Positions 8,889 through 17,351 of a stretch of 64,000 bases of DNA are shown in pieces. The position numbers and the translations under genes are program-made. Position 1 is the first letter of the stretch; every line of letters starts with the position of its first letter. This DNA comes from Chromatiales bacterium (GTDB taxonomy: Bacteria; Pseudomonadota; Gammaproteobacteria; UBA6429), in contig JALTJN010000515.1 of NCBI GenBank assembly GCA_027076405.1, forward strand, positions 256,483 through 320,482, given 5' to 3'. The notes below the pieces were generated by a model. It had not been told where the DNA came from and did no database searches. It was given only the letters and a program-made list of their open reading frames with translations.

Positions 8889-9635
8889 TTAGCGCAGAAA
8901 ACCTAATAACTTAGTTTCAATATTTCTGGGGTTTTCACCTTCGGCAATTGAAACTAAACCTTCAACAATCATTTCATTAAAATGAGCATTATTAATAACA
9001 ATACTTTTTAATTTATTTGCTATGGGTAAAAAAACAAGATTGGCCAATGCAACACCGTATATTGTTGCTACAAAAGCCACCGCAATGCCTCCCCCCAATT
9101 TACTTGGATCAGACAAATTACCCATTACCTGAATTAAGCCGAGTACCGCACCAATGATGCCAATTGTTGGACTATAGCCCCCCATACTTTCAAAAACACG
9201 GGCAGCCTGAATATCAAAGCTTTCGCGGGTATGAATATCAACTTCCATAATAGTGCGAATAGCATCTGGTTCACTACCGTCAATGAGTAATTGTAATCCC
9301 TTTTTAGAAAAGGTATCATCTTCAGCATCCTCAAGATTCTCCAAACCTAAAAGACCTTCACGGCGCGCAATATTACTCCAGCTTATAATTTTACTGATAA
9401 CGGCTTCACTATCAAATTGTGGCGTGCTTAAAGTCCACCACAACATTTTTATTGCACGCATAAAAACTAATAAAGGCGACTGCAGCATAACAGCGCCTAA
9501 AGTACCACCAATAACAATTAATGCAGCTGGCCCATTAATTAAAGTTGATAAAGTACCACCTTCGAGTTGTTGACCAACCAGAATAGCAGATATACCAACC
9601 GCCAAACCCAGAATTGTTAAGTAATCTATTTTCAT
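8889..9635 (-). CDS. motC: flagellar stator protein MotC (MotA family)
   Basis: Inner-membrane stator channel subunit partnering MotD. It has four hydrophobic segments and the MotA/ExbB-type pattern: ILVGQQLEGGTL near the N-terminus, RREGLLGLENL in the cytoplasmic loop, then GGYSPTIGIIGAVLGLIQVM and GGGIAVAFVATIYGVALANL in the channel-lining helices. Its 248 residues are close to the usual MotC size. It overlaps the cheB stop codon by 4 bases. With MotAB at 28.6-30.5 kb, this cell has two stator sets. Confidence 0.94.
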   Translation of the reverse strand: MKIDYLTILGLAVGISAILVGQQLEGGTLSTLINGPAALIVIGGTLGAVMLQSPLLVFMRAIKMLWWTLSTPQFDSEAVISKIISWSNIARREGLLGLENLEDAEDDTFSKKGLQLLIDGSEPDAIRTIMEVDIHTRESFDIQAARVFESMGGYSPTIGIIGAVLGLIQVMGNLSDPSKLGGGIAVAFVATIYGVALANLVFLPIANKLKSIVINNAHFNEMIVEGLVSIAEGENPRNIETKLLGFLR

Positions 9636-10705
9636 ATACGTTTTATTATTGCCGGTGCAACATCATGAATATCTAATACTTTATCTGCAAGACCACCATC
9701 AATAATTGCAGCAGGCATTCCATACACAACACAACTTGCCTCATCCTGCGCCCAGATTTCTGATCCTTGTGATTTTAATGTTCGGGCACCTTCCCGACCA
9801 TCTGCCCCCATACCGGTTAAGACAATAGCTAAAGTATTCGACGGATATACTTTACTAACAGAACGAAAGGTAACATCAACTGAAGGTTTGTAAGTTAAAC
9901 TTGGTTCACTATCAATAATACGTACATGAGCATTACCTTCCCGGCCATCAATGAGCATTTGTTTTCCTCCCGGTGCAAGCAGAGCTAAACCGGGTTGTAA
10001 CTTATCTCCATCTTCAGCCTCTTTAACAGATATTTTACAAAGCTGATCCAACCGTTTTGCAAATGCAGGTGTAAAAGTCGCAGGCATATGCTGAATCATC
10101 ACTATCGGTTTTGCAAAATCGGCAGGTAAGTTGATCAGAACATTTTGTAGAGCTAATGGCCCCCCCGTTGATGTACCAATCGCAACCAGACTAATACCAC
10201 CTGATTTACTAACACTAACCGGTCTTCTTTGAACAGGTTGAGCTTTTGCAACCGAGCTAGCTGAAGATGTCAAAGCAGAAGACGGTGTAATCTTACGTAA
10301 TGTATGTTTCTTTTGTGCTATGGCACGAACACGCTGGCAAAGTAACTTTTTTGCTTCGTCTCTATCCTGAGATATATCTTCAAACCGTTTCGGTAAAAAA
10401 TCTAATGCACCCGCTTCAAGTGCATCTAATGTTGCCTTTGCTCCTTCTGTAGTTAAAGAAGAAAACATCACAATAGGTACAGGGTTTGACGACATAATCT
10501 TTTGTGTTGCCTTTATACCATCCATAACCGGCATCTCTATATCCATTGTTATCACATCCGGCTTTAGCTCGGCCGCCCGATCAACCGCTTCTTGTCCATT
10601 AGCAGCATCACCAATCACTTCTAATAAAGGATCTTCTTCTAAAATTTCTTTAACACGACGTCGAAAAAAACCAGAATCGTCTACAACCAAAACTCGGGTT
10701 GCCAT
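9632..10705 (-). CDS. cheB: chemoreceptor glutamate methylesterase/deamidase CheB
   Basis: Removes methyl groups from chemoreceptors to reset sensitivity. An N-terminal receiver domain (about 1-125) has VDDSGFFRRRV and the phospho-accepting D55 in VITMDIEMPVMDG. A linker of about 50 residues rich in Ser, Ala and Lys leads to the methylesterase domain with catalytic S179 (IGTSTGGPLAL), H206 (IQHMPATFTPAFA) and an Asp in GMGADGREGA. CheA phosphorylates the receiver. No cheR methyltransferase lies in this window, so it must be elsewhere. Confidence 0.96.
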   Translation of the reverse strand: MATRVLVVDDSGFFRRRVKEILEEDPLLEVIGDAANGQEAVDRAAELKPDVITMDIEMPVMDGIKATQKIMSSNPVPIVMFSSLTTEGAKATLDALEAGALDFLPKRFEDISQDRDEAKKLLCQRVRAIAQKKHTLRKITPSSALTSSASSVAKAQPVQRRPVSVSKSGGISLVAIGTSTGGPLALQNVLINLPADFAKPIVMIQHMPATFTPAFAKRLDQLCKISVKEAEDGDKLQPGLALLAPGGKQMLIDGREGNAHVRIIDSEPSLTYKPSVDVTFRSVSKVYPSNTLAIVLTGMGADGREGARTLKSQGSEIWAQDEASCVVYGMPAAIIDGGLADKVLDIHDVAPAIIKRI

Positions 10706-10747
10706 TTAACTTTCCTCTAAAATTTTTATTATCATAAAGATTAAAAC

Positions 10748-12895
10748 TTAAGCATACATTTTCATTAAACCGGGAATATCGAGTATAAGAGCGATTCCGC
10801 CATCACCGGTAATGGTTGCGCCAGCAAGTCCTGAAATACCATGTAACATGGCTCCTAATGGTTTAATCACAACTTCTTCCTGTCCAATAAGTTCATCAAC
10901 AATAAAGCCGACCTTCTGAGTTCCTATATGAACAACAACAACATGGCCTTCTTTAGGTAATGGTGCATTACTTTCACCGTTAACCAGCCAGTTATTTAAA
11001 TAATAAAGAGGTAATGTCTTTCCACGAACAAGCACAACTCGCTTACCATCCATCACATTTGTCTTGGTTAAATCAAGATGAAAAATTTCATTTACATTAA
11101 CTAAAGGTAAAGAGAATAACTGATCTTTTAAACGCACCATTAATGTAGACATGATTGCCAAAGTTAAAGGCACTTTAATATTTATAATTGTGCCCTTACC
11201 CAGTTCAGAATCAATTTCAATTGAACCATTCAAAGAGGTGATGCCGGTTTTCACCACATCCATTCCAACTCCTCTGCCAGAGATATCTGAGATTTCTTCT
11301 TTAGTTGAAAATCCTGGCGCAAAAATCAAGTTATAACATTCAACATCCGTTAGTCTTGATGCGGATTCCTTATCATGAATGCCTTTTTTAATGGCAATGT
11401 TACGTAATACATCAGCATCCATACCACCACCATCATCAGCAATTGAAAGTAATATATGATCACCTTCTTGTGAGGCTGATAAAGTAACAGTGCCTTGCGC
11501 AGTTTTACCATTACTAACACGTACATCCGGCATTTCAATACCATGATCTACCGAGTTACGAACCAAATGAACCAAGGGATCGGCTAATGCTTCAACAAGA
11601 TTTTTATCTAAATCGGTATCTTCGCCAATCATTTCCAGCTTTATATCTTTTTTTAAGCTCCGTGCTAAATCTCGTACCACACGGGGGAAGCGGCCAAATA
11701 CTTTTTTAATTGGTTGCATACGTGTTTTCATAACAGATAATTGTAAATCCGCCGTCACTAAATCCAGGTTTGCAATAGCCTTTGTCATTTCTTCACCTGC
11801 AGCATCGGCTCCCTCGGAGCCAAGACGAGTAATACGATTACGTACCAATACAAGCTCACCCACCATATTCATGATTTGATCCAGTCGACTTGTGTCGACA
11901 CGAACCGAAGTCTCTGCCGTAGGTTTTGCATCTTTCGCCGGTTTTGGTTTTGTTTCTTTAGCCGCTTTTGTGTCTTTAGCCGGCGTAACGGCTGTTTCTT
12001 TTTTAACCGGTGGTTTAGCTACCGTTTCAGGCTTAACTTCTGATGTTTTATTATCGGAAGAATCAACTGTGTTGTTACTTGCAGAAAACGAACCCTTACC
12101 ATGAATATCATCAAGTAAAGCTTCAAACTCGTCTTCAGTTATTTCATCATTCTTTTTGTTTTCTTCATAACTATTACCACTTGCAGGTTTACTTGCTTCT
12201 GAAGAAGTTGCATCAGCAGAAAATGAGCCTTTACCATGAATATCATCAAGTAAAGATTCGAATTCATCTTCAGTTATTTCATCATTCTTTTTATTTTCTT
12301 CATAACTACCCGCAGTAGTACTATCATCTTTAGATGGTGGTTTACCATGTAGTTCATCTAATAAAGCTTCAAATTCTTCATCGGTTATTTCATCTGATGA
12401 AGTCTTATTCTTTTTAGCTTCAGCTTCATCTAACATGGCTTCAAACTCATCATCAGAAATATCTTCTGATGATTTTTTAACTTCGGCAGCAGTATAATTA
12501 GTCGAGTCAGATGCCGTGTCACCGGAAATAATTCCTTCTAAACCACTTAATAGCGCTTGTTCGGCAGCCTGTGGCTCTTCACCAGCTCTCAACGCATCAA
12601 ACTGATCATTCAATACATCAAGAACAGGTAAAACGGTGTCCATAAGATGATTATTAATCGTTAACTCATTATTGCGTAACATATTGAAAATATCTTCAGT
12701 ACGGTGACAAATAGCCACCATGACATCGATAGAAAGAAATCCTGCGCCACCTTTTATCGTATGGAAACCACGAAAAACAGCATTTAGCAATTCTGAATCA
12801 TCGGGACTATTTTCCAGCTCGACCAGCTGCTCATTCAGCTGCTCAAGAATTTCTCCCGCTTCAATCAAAAAATCCTCTAGTAGTTCATCATCCAT
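10748..12895 (-). CDS. cheA: chemotaxis histidine kinase CheA
   Basis: Kinase of the chemotaxis array that phosphorylates CheY and CheB. The P1/HPt domain (about 1-125) has H45 in GFHTIKGGAGFL. Residues about 130-330 form an acidic then Lys/Ala/Pro-rich linker with four copies of a D-E-I-T-x-x-E-F-E-x-L-L-D motif and no recognisable P2 domain. P3 dimerisation starts near 331 (DTSRLDQIMNMVGELVLVRN). The P4 ATPase has LVRNSVDHGIE, DDGGGMD, FAPGFSTKEEISDISGRGVG and GKGTIINIKVPL. The CheW-like P5 ends at about 715. It lies 24 bases after cheZ and 42 bases before cheB. The repeats are described separately. Confidence 0.97.
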   Translation of the reverse strand: MDDELLEDFLIEAGEILEQLNEQLVELENSPDDSELLNAVFRGFHTIKGGAGFLSIDVMVAICHRTEDIFNMLRNNELTINNHLMDTVLPVLDVLNDQFDALRAGEEPQAAEQALLSGLEGIISGDTASDSTNYTAAEVKKSSEDISDDEFEAMLDEAEAKKNKTSSDEITDEEFEALLDELHGKPPSKDDSTTAGSYEENKKNDEITEDEFESLLDDIHGKGSFSADATSSEASKPASGNSYEENKKNDEITEDEFEALLDDIHGKGSFSASNNTVDSSDNKTSEVKPETVAKPPVKKETAVTPAKDTKAAKETKPKPAKDAKPTAETSVRVDTSRLDQIMNMVGELVLVRNRITRLGSEGADAAGEEMTKAIANLDLVTADLQLSVMKTRMQPIKKVFGRFPRVVRDLARSLKKDIKLEMIGEDTDLDKNLVEALADPLVHLVRNSVDHGIEMPDVRVSNGKTAQGTVTLSASQEGDHILLSIADDGGGMDADVLRNIAIKKGIHDKESASRLTDVECYNLIFAPGFSTKEEISDISGRGVGMDVVKTGITSLNGSIEIDSELGKGTIINIKVPLTLAIMSTLMVRLKDQLFSLPLVNVNEIFHLDLTKTNVMDGKRVVLVRGKTLPLYYLNNWLVNGESNAPLPKEGHVVVVHIGTQKVGFIVDELIGQEEVVIKPLGAMLHGISGLAGATITGDGGIALILDIPGLMKMYA
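12080..12466 (-). repeat. four-copy acidic motif repeat inside cheA
   Basis: Four copies of an acidic helix motif lie at CheA residues 144-160 (EDISDDEFEAMLDEAEA), 168-184 (DEITDEEFEALLDELHG), 205-221 (DEITEDEFESLLDDIHG) and 250-266 (DEITEDEFEALLDDIHG). The last two belong to a longer direct repeat of 90 bases (12215-12304 and 12080-12169; 82 of 90 bases agree by my count) with a 135-base period. The consensus resembles the FliM N-terminus (LLSQDEIDALLHG) and the CheZ C-terminus (GQDEVDDLLSSLGF) in this same window. Both of these bind CheY in characterised homologues. Confidence 0.85.
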
Positions 12896-12919
12896 AGTAC
12901 TTTTTTTCCGACTTAAATT

Positions 12920-13651
12920 TTAAAAACCTAAACTTGATAACAAATCATCAACTTCATCTTGCCCTGAAACGGTGTCCTGATGTGCAATCCCTGGAACAGG
13001 AGGCCCATCAAGAGATGAGGAATCTTCCGAATCTGTTTTGATTTGAGGTGCACCAGTAAGCTGGATTAAACCAACCAATTTATCTTCTACTTCACCAACC
13101 AGATTAATAACCTTTTTAATGATTTGTCCGGTTAAATCCTGATATTCCTGAGCCAGTAAAACCGTTGTTAAATGTTCTTTTACCTTTGCTATTTCATATG
13201 TACTAACAAAAAAGTCATTAATATCCCTGCTTAATTGACGAAATTGATCCGCCGATAATTCACGGTTTGTAAACTTCTGCCATGTAGCATGCAATTCTAA
13301 TGCCTGTTCATTAAGGTCATTACAAATAGGGACAGATTCTTCAATCGCTTCTAAAGTGGTATTTGCGGCTTCATCCGTTTTTGAAATAACATAGTTCAAG
13401 CGTTCTCTGGCATCGGGAATACTTTTTTCTGCCAAGATGTTGATTGAATCATCAATGCCAAAATTGGAAATAGCATCATGCAGTTCACGGGTTAATTTAC
13501 CCATATCCTGATATAGCTCAGTTTCTCGGATGGTAGTGAGTTCATCAATAATTTCGATGGCATCTTCTTCGTTTCCTTTTTCCATGCAAACTAAAAGATC
13601 TTTCACTCTTGCGATATTGTCGTCCGTAATTAATTCATAATCTTCAAGCAT
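12920..13651 (-). CDS. cheZ: CheY-P phosphatase CheZ
   Basis: Speeds dephosphorylation of CheY-P and so ends the flagellar switching signal. It is a mostly helical 243-residue protein. The active segment LAQEYQDLTGQIIKKVINLV holds the Gln that inserts into the CheY active site. The extreme C-terminus, GQDEVDDLLSSLGF, is the conserved CheY-binding helix, separated from the four-helix core by a flexible Ser/Asp/Pro-rich tether. It is 19 bases downstream of cheY in the same operon. Confidence 0.95.
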   Translation of the reverse strand: MLEDYELITDDNIARVKDLLVCMEKGNEEDAIEIIDELTTIRETELYQDMGKLTRELHDAISNFGIDDSINILAEKSIPDARERLNYVISKTDEAANTTLEAIEESVPICNDLNEQALELHATWQKFTNRELSADQFRQLSRDINDFFVSTYEIAKVKEHLTTVLLAQEYQDLTGQIIKKVINLVGEVEDKLVGLIQLTGAPQIKTDSEDSSSLDGPPVPGIAHQDTVSGQDEVDDLLSSLGF

Positions 13652-13670
13652 GTTAAAACCTCTTACGCAT

Positions 13671-14060
13671 TTAACCTATTCTGGCAAAAATCTTCTCAAG
13701 CTTTTCTTTTAAGATTAAAGCGGTAAAAGGTTTCACTATATAGCCATTAACGCCCGCTTGTGCTGCCTCAACAATTTGTTCTTTTTTCTGTTCTGCTGTC
13801 ACCATCAATACGGGAATGTTTTTAAGATTTTCATCCGTATCGGCTCTCACTGCTTTCAATAAATCTATACCTTGCATGCCGGGCATATTCCAATCGGTCA
13901 CTAACAAATCAAATTTACCTGATTTCAACATGGGTAATGCCGTTAAACCATCATCGGCTTCACTTGTGTTGTTAAAACCCAAATCACGCAGTAAATTTTT
14001 AATTATTCGACGCATTGTAGAAAAATCATCTACAACAAGAATTTTCATATCAGTGTCCAC
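13671..14060 (-). CDS. cheY: chemotaxis response regulator CheY
   Basis: Single receiver domain that, when phosphorylated by CheA, binds FliM and reverses the motor. It begins [20 protein letters not shown]; phospho-acceptor D56 lies in [15 protein letters not shown], and the switch Thr and Lys lie in [10 protein letters not shown] and IVKPFTA. I chose GTG at 14060 because GGAGG stands 7 bases upstream, giving 129 residues. The ATG four codons later would be too far from that site. A longer open frame to 14120 has no ribosome binding site. A sigma-28 type promoter lies about 80 bases upstream. Confidence 0.95.
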   Translation of the reverse strand: MDTDMKILVVDDFSTMRRIIKNLLRDLGFNNTSEADDGLTALPMLKSGKFDLLVTDWNMPGMQGIDLLKAVRADTDENLKNIPVLMVTAEQKKEQIVEAAQAGVNGYIVKPFTALILKEKLEKIFARIG

Positions 14061-14141
14061 AAGTAATCCTCCGCAGTACACATTTAAAATGATTGGCTCC
14101 ATGATACAAAGCAACATCACAGAGCCGTATTGTTACTAAAG

Positions 14142-14169
14142 TTATCGGCCAACTTAATAAATTTCTTGA
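14142..14169 (-). promoter_or_regulatory. sigma-28 (FliA) promoter for cheY operon
   Basis: Reading the minus strand, TCAAGAAA at 14169-14162 and a perfect GCCGATAA -10 box at 14149-14142 are separated by 12 bases. The E. coli FliA consensus is TAAAGTTT-N11-GCCGATAA. The site lies in the 259-base gap after fliA, about 80 bases before the cheY start, and would let FliA drive cheYZAB-motCD-parCP-cheW as late genes. The spacer is one base longer than usual, as it is at the motAB site. Confidence 0.7.
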
Positions 14170-14319
14170 GGAAAAGAGGCAAAACTAAGGAAAAAAATAG
14201 AGAATTTATTTTGAAATGGTAGCTATAGAAGCTTAATCAGGATTATTTGATTAATTAATAATCATTACTGCAATTAAAAGTATGGATACTTGAAAAACTG
14301 AAATATTTGAAAACCTTAT

Positions 14320-15048
14320 TTAAGCAGGCTTTGACATGCGGGACTGTAAACGGATAATAGCCTGACTATGTATTTGGCTAACGCGTGATTCACTCACACC
14401 CATAACCGCGCCTATTTCACGAAGGTTAAGTTCTTCATCATAATAAAGCGCCATGACTAATCTTTCACGTTCTGGCAAACCGGCAATAGCTTCAGAGAGC
14501 AATCTTTGCAGGTCATCCTTATGCATACCATCAAGGATGCCAGGCGCATTATCAGACATACTATCGAGCATTGATTCGCCGGTAATCGCACTCGTATCAT
14601 CAACACTTAAAACCTTGTGATAGCTGTTGTCCTGAAGGATTTTGTAATACTCACCTAAACTCATATCAAGCGTTTCGGCAATCTCAACATCACGTGCATC
14701 ACGCCCATGTTGATTTTCTATTTCACGAACTGCTTCTGCAACTTCGCGAGCTTTACGATGTACCGAGCGGGGAGCCCAGTCATTTTTGCGAATTTCATCC
14801 AACATCGAACCACGAATTCTGATTCCGGCATAGGTTTCAAAACTTGCCCCTTGAGTTTCATCATATTTACCCGTGGCTTCTAACAAACCTATCATGCCAG
14901 CCTGAACCATGTCTTCAAGTTGTACACTTGCCGGCAAACGGTTAATCAAATGACATGCAATACGTTTCACTAATGGCGCATGACGCTCCACCATTTCATT
15001 CGTATAGTTGGGCTGTTGTTGTTGTGCATATGCCGCAATGCCGCTCAT
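14320..15048 (-). CDS. fliA: flagellar sigma factor FliA (sigma-28)
   Basis: RNA polymerase sigma factor for late flagellar genes. Region 2 is visible as HAPLVKRIACHLINRLPASV, LEDMVQAGMIGLLEA and ASFETYAGIRIRGSMLDEIR. Region 3 follows, and region 4 has the helix-turn-helix LNLREIGAVMGVSESRVSQI. Length 242 is standard. The ATG lies in an ATGA overlap with the flhG stop codon, so translation is coupled to flhG. FlgM, its anti-sigma partner, is not in the window. Confidence 0.97.
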   Translation of the reverse strand: MSGIAAYAQQQQPNYTNEMVERHAPLVKRIACHLINRLPASVQLEDMVQAGMIGLLEATGKYDETQGASFETYAGIRIRGSMLDEIRKNDWAPRSVHRKAREVAEAVREIENQHGRDARDVEIAETLDMSLGEYYKILQDNSYHKVLSVDDTSAITGESMLDSMSDNAPGILDGMHKDDLQRLLSEAIAGLPERERLVMALYYDEELNLREIGAVMGVSESRVSQIHSQAIIRLQSRMSKPA

Positions 15049-15965
15049 GGCAGAACCTCCATTGTTGTTCCTGAGACTAACCTTTCCACAAAAAACTCAA
15101 GGTGTCCACCCGATGCCACGGGGACAGGCCAATTGTTTACCTTTTTTGACAATGTTTGGAATGCTTGTGCGGAACGACTACGTGGAAAGGCTTCAACGAC
15201 GGCTTTTTGACGCTTTACAGCTTTCTGAAGATGCTCATCATAAGGGATATGCCCTATATATTCTAAAGCCACATCAAGAAATCTGTTCGATACTTTTGAT
15301 AGCTTGTCGTAAACCTCACGACCTTGCTGTGGACCGGAAACCATATTTGCTAAAATATGAAACTTGAAAATGCCCTGCTCTTTACTAAGCAGTTTAATCA
15401 ATGCATATGCATCTGTAATTGATGCTGGCTCATCACAAACAACGATCAAAACTTCCTGTGCCGCTCGAGAAAAGCTGGTCACACTATCCGAAATACCGGC
15501 AGCTGTATCGACAATCAGAACATCAATTTCATGGCTTAACTCACTGAAGGCACTGACTAACCCGGCATGTTGAGCCGGAGTCATTTCAGCCATGTTTTTA
15601 ACGCCTGAAGATGCAGGTATGACTTTCACACCAAGTGGACCATCAAGTAAAATTTCATCCAGATCACATTCACCATTCATTACATTTGAGAGGTTTTGAG
15701 TGGAATGCAATCCCAACATAACATCGATATTTGCCAAACCCAGATCAGCATCAAGAATGGTGACATTCTTGCCCTGAGTAGCCAGAGCAAGTGCGAGATT
15801 GACTGACACGTTAGTTTTACCAACGCCACCTTTACCGCTTGCTATTGTTATTACACGAACTGGATGTGGTTTTGCCATACGTCTTAATCCTGCGGCCTGG
15901 TCAATGTGTTTTGATTGTGTTGTAAAAGTAATTATATCAGCCCCGTCCATTTGCAACCATACCAC
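15045..15965 (-). CDS. flhG: flagellar number regulator FlhG (FleN)
   Basis: MinD-like ATPase that limits polar flagellum number and works with FlhF. The Walker A is IASGKGGVGKTNVSVNLALA, with LDADLGLANIDVMLGL, VDTAAGISDSV and CDEPASITDAYALIKLL. The N-terminal IDQAAGLRRM is the DQAxGLR motif that activates the FlhF GTPase. The C-terminal GGHLEFFVERLV is the usual membrane/FleQ-facing tail. Translation may begin at ATG 15965 or at ATG 15950; both lie inside the end of flhF and neither has a strong ribosome binding site. Confidence 0.95.
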   Translation of the reverse strand: MVWLQMDGADIITFTTQSKHIDQAAGLRRMAKPHPVRVITIASGKGGVGKTNVSVNLALALATQGKNVTILDADLGLANIDVMLGLHSTQNLSNVMNGECDLDEILLDGPLGVKVIPASSGVKNMAEMTPAQHAGLVSAFSELSHEIDVLIVDTAAGISDSVTSFSRAAQEVLIVVCDEPASITDAYALIKLLSKEQGIFKFHILANMVSGPQQGREVYDKLSKVSNRFLDVALEYIGHIPYDEHLQKAVKRQKAVVEAFPRSRSAQAFQTLSKKVNNWPVPVASGGHLEFFVERLVSGTTMEVLP

Positions 15966-17280
15966 CGATAGTTAATGAAGTCGCCTCGTCAAAGGCGCTG
16001 GTGGATGCCATATGTTGCATGACAGAGACACTTCGACTCACAATACTATGTGCTCTTGCCAGGTGAATATCTTCAGGTACTTGCTGACCATCACAGAAAT
16101 AGGTAATGGGTAAATTGTTTTCAACTGCTACCGTGATCGCGCCACCCATGCTGGTAGTTTCATCTACTTTAGTTAAAATACAACCTGATAAAGTCATTTC
16201 TTTAAACTTGTCACCCGTTTCAGTGAGTACGCCACGCTGACAATTTGTTGCTAAAGTAAGGTAAGTTCTAATTTTTGGTAAACCTTCAGCCTGTAACATG
16301 GCAAACTGCTTATTCAACAGCATGTCACGCTGACTCATACCTGCCGTATCGATAAGAATGAGCTCTTTATCCTGCAAGCTATCCAGTGCTTCTCGTAAGC
16401 TATCGGCATCACCGGTTACCCGCATAGGCACACCCATGATGCGAGCGTAACTACGCAGTTGTTCATGAGCTGCAACACGGTAATTATCTGTGGTAATTAA
16501 AGCAACCCGGTGCGGGCCGTGTTTTAAAGTATAACGCGCGGCCAGTTTTGCAATGGTTGTGGTTTTACCAACCCCTGTCGCTCCTACTAAAGCAACTATA
16601 CCGCCTTTCTCAATAATCTCGTTATCAGAAACCGGGATACGATGAGCCAGCTCACCTAACGCCAGACGCCAGTTATGATCAAAGTCCTGCTCTTCATTAA
16701 CATGCGCAGCAATATCTTTAGATAGTTTCGGGCTTAAGCCTAAAGACATTAATCGTTGTAACAGACGGGCACGTAATGGATGGTATTGAACTTCATTTCC
16801 CCAGCTCAAGCCTGATAGCTGGTTCACCAGCAACCCCCTTAATGATTTTAACTCTGACTGCATTTCCATAAATGCGGGTTCTTCGGTCCAGAGATGTTCA
16901 TTGCTTTGTGCTTGCTGAGTTGATTTTGTATTTTTAAAGGTTTCGCTATGTTGATAGCTTTGAGACGGGGCAAAAGAAGCAGCCGGAATATTTCGGCCAT
17001 AACGGATATCATCTAATGCTGCTTCACGATTGCGTTGTTCAATATGTGAGCGTGTTAGTGTTTCATCTTCTGAAATAAAAGGATTGGCTACCTTTGTTTT
17101 TGACTCTGTATTTTCTGCAGGTTCGTTAATTAATGATTCGTCGTAATCAATTGCAGCGACAATTTCTATACCTTTATCAATACGGTTATTTGACAGGATT
17201 ACCGCATCGGGTCCCAGAGTCTCGCTCACTTTACGTAATGCGGTACGCATATCTTCAGCTACAAAACGTTTTATTTTCAT
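15937..17280 (-). CDS. flhF: polar flagellar GTPase FlhF
   Basis: SRP-type GTPase that marks the cell pole for flagellar assembly. The N-terminal B domain (MKIKRFVAEDMRTALRKVSE) and a variable linker of about 150 residues precede the N and G domains. The P-loop is ALVGATGVGKTTTIAKLAAR; VALITTDNYRVAAHEQLRSY, ELILIDTAGMSQRD and CILTKVDETTSMGGA are the remaining SRP-GTPase motifs. Its 447 residues are normal. It starts 71 bases after flhA stops and overlaps flhG by 14-29 bases, depending on the flhG start. Confidence 0.96.
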   Translation of the reverse strand: MKIKRFVAEDMRTALRKVSETLGPDAVILSNNRIDKGIEIVAAIDYDESLINEPAENTESKTKVANPFISEDETLTRSHIEQRNREAALDDIRYGRNIPAASFAPSQSYQHSETFKNTKSTQQAQSNEHLWTEEPAFMEMQSELKSLRGLLVNQLSGLSWGNEVQYHPLRARLLQRLMSLGLSPKLSKDIAAHVNEEQDFDHNWRLALGELAHRIPVSDNEIIEKGGIVALVGATGVGKTTTIAKLAARYTLKHGPHRVALITTDNYRVAAHEQLRSYARIMGVPMRVTGDADSLREALDSLQDKELILIDTAGMSQRDMLLNKQFAMLQAEGLPKIRTYLTLATNCQRGVLTETGDKFKEMTLSGCILTKVDETTSMGGAITVAVENNLPITYFCDGQQVPEDIHLARAHSIVSRSVSVMQHMASTSAFDEATSLTIGGMVANGRG

Positions 17281-17351
17281 CTTACCCGGCCTCTGTTATT
17301 CAGGCTGTTTAGCCCAAGCCTATGTCATATTTTTTGATCCCTGTGTAGTTG

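Noticed and set aside
12043..12318. 91-codon plus-strand open frame across the cheA repeats
   Set aside because: It is antisense to a well-supported gene, and its composition (His/Gln/Leu-rich) reflects the acidic repeat read backwards.
14061..14120. Longer CheY open frame starting at 14120
   Set aside because: The extra residues are not part of the CheY family, and GGAGG is positioned for the GTG at 14060.
13816..14139. 107-codon open frame opposite cheY
   Set aside because: Antisense shadow of a highly conserved receiver domain, crossing the cheY start region.
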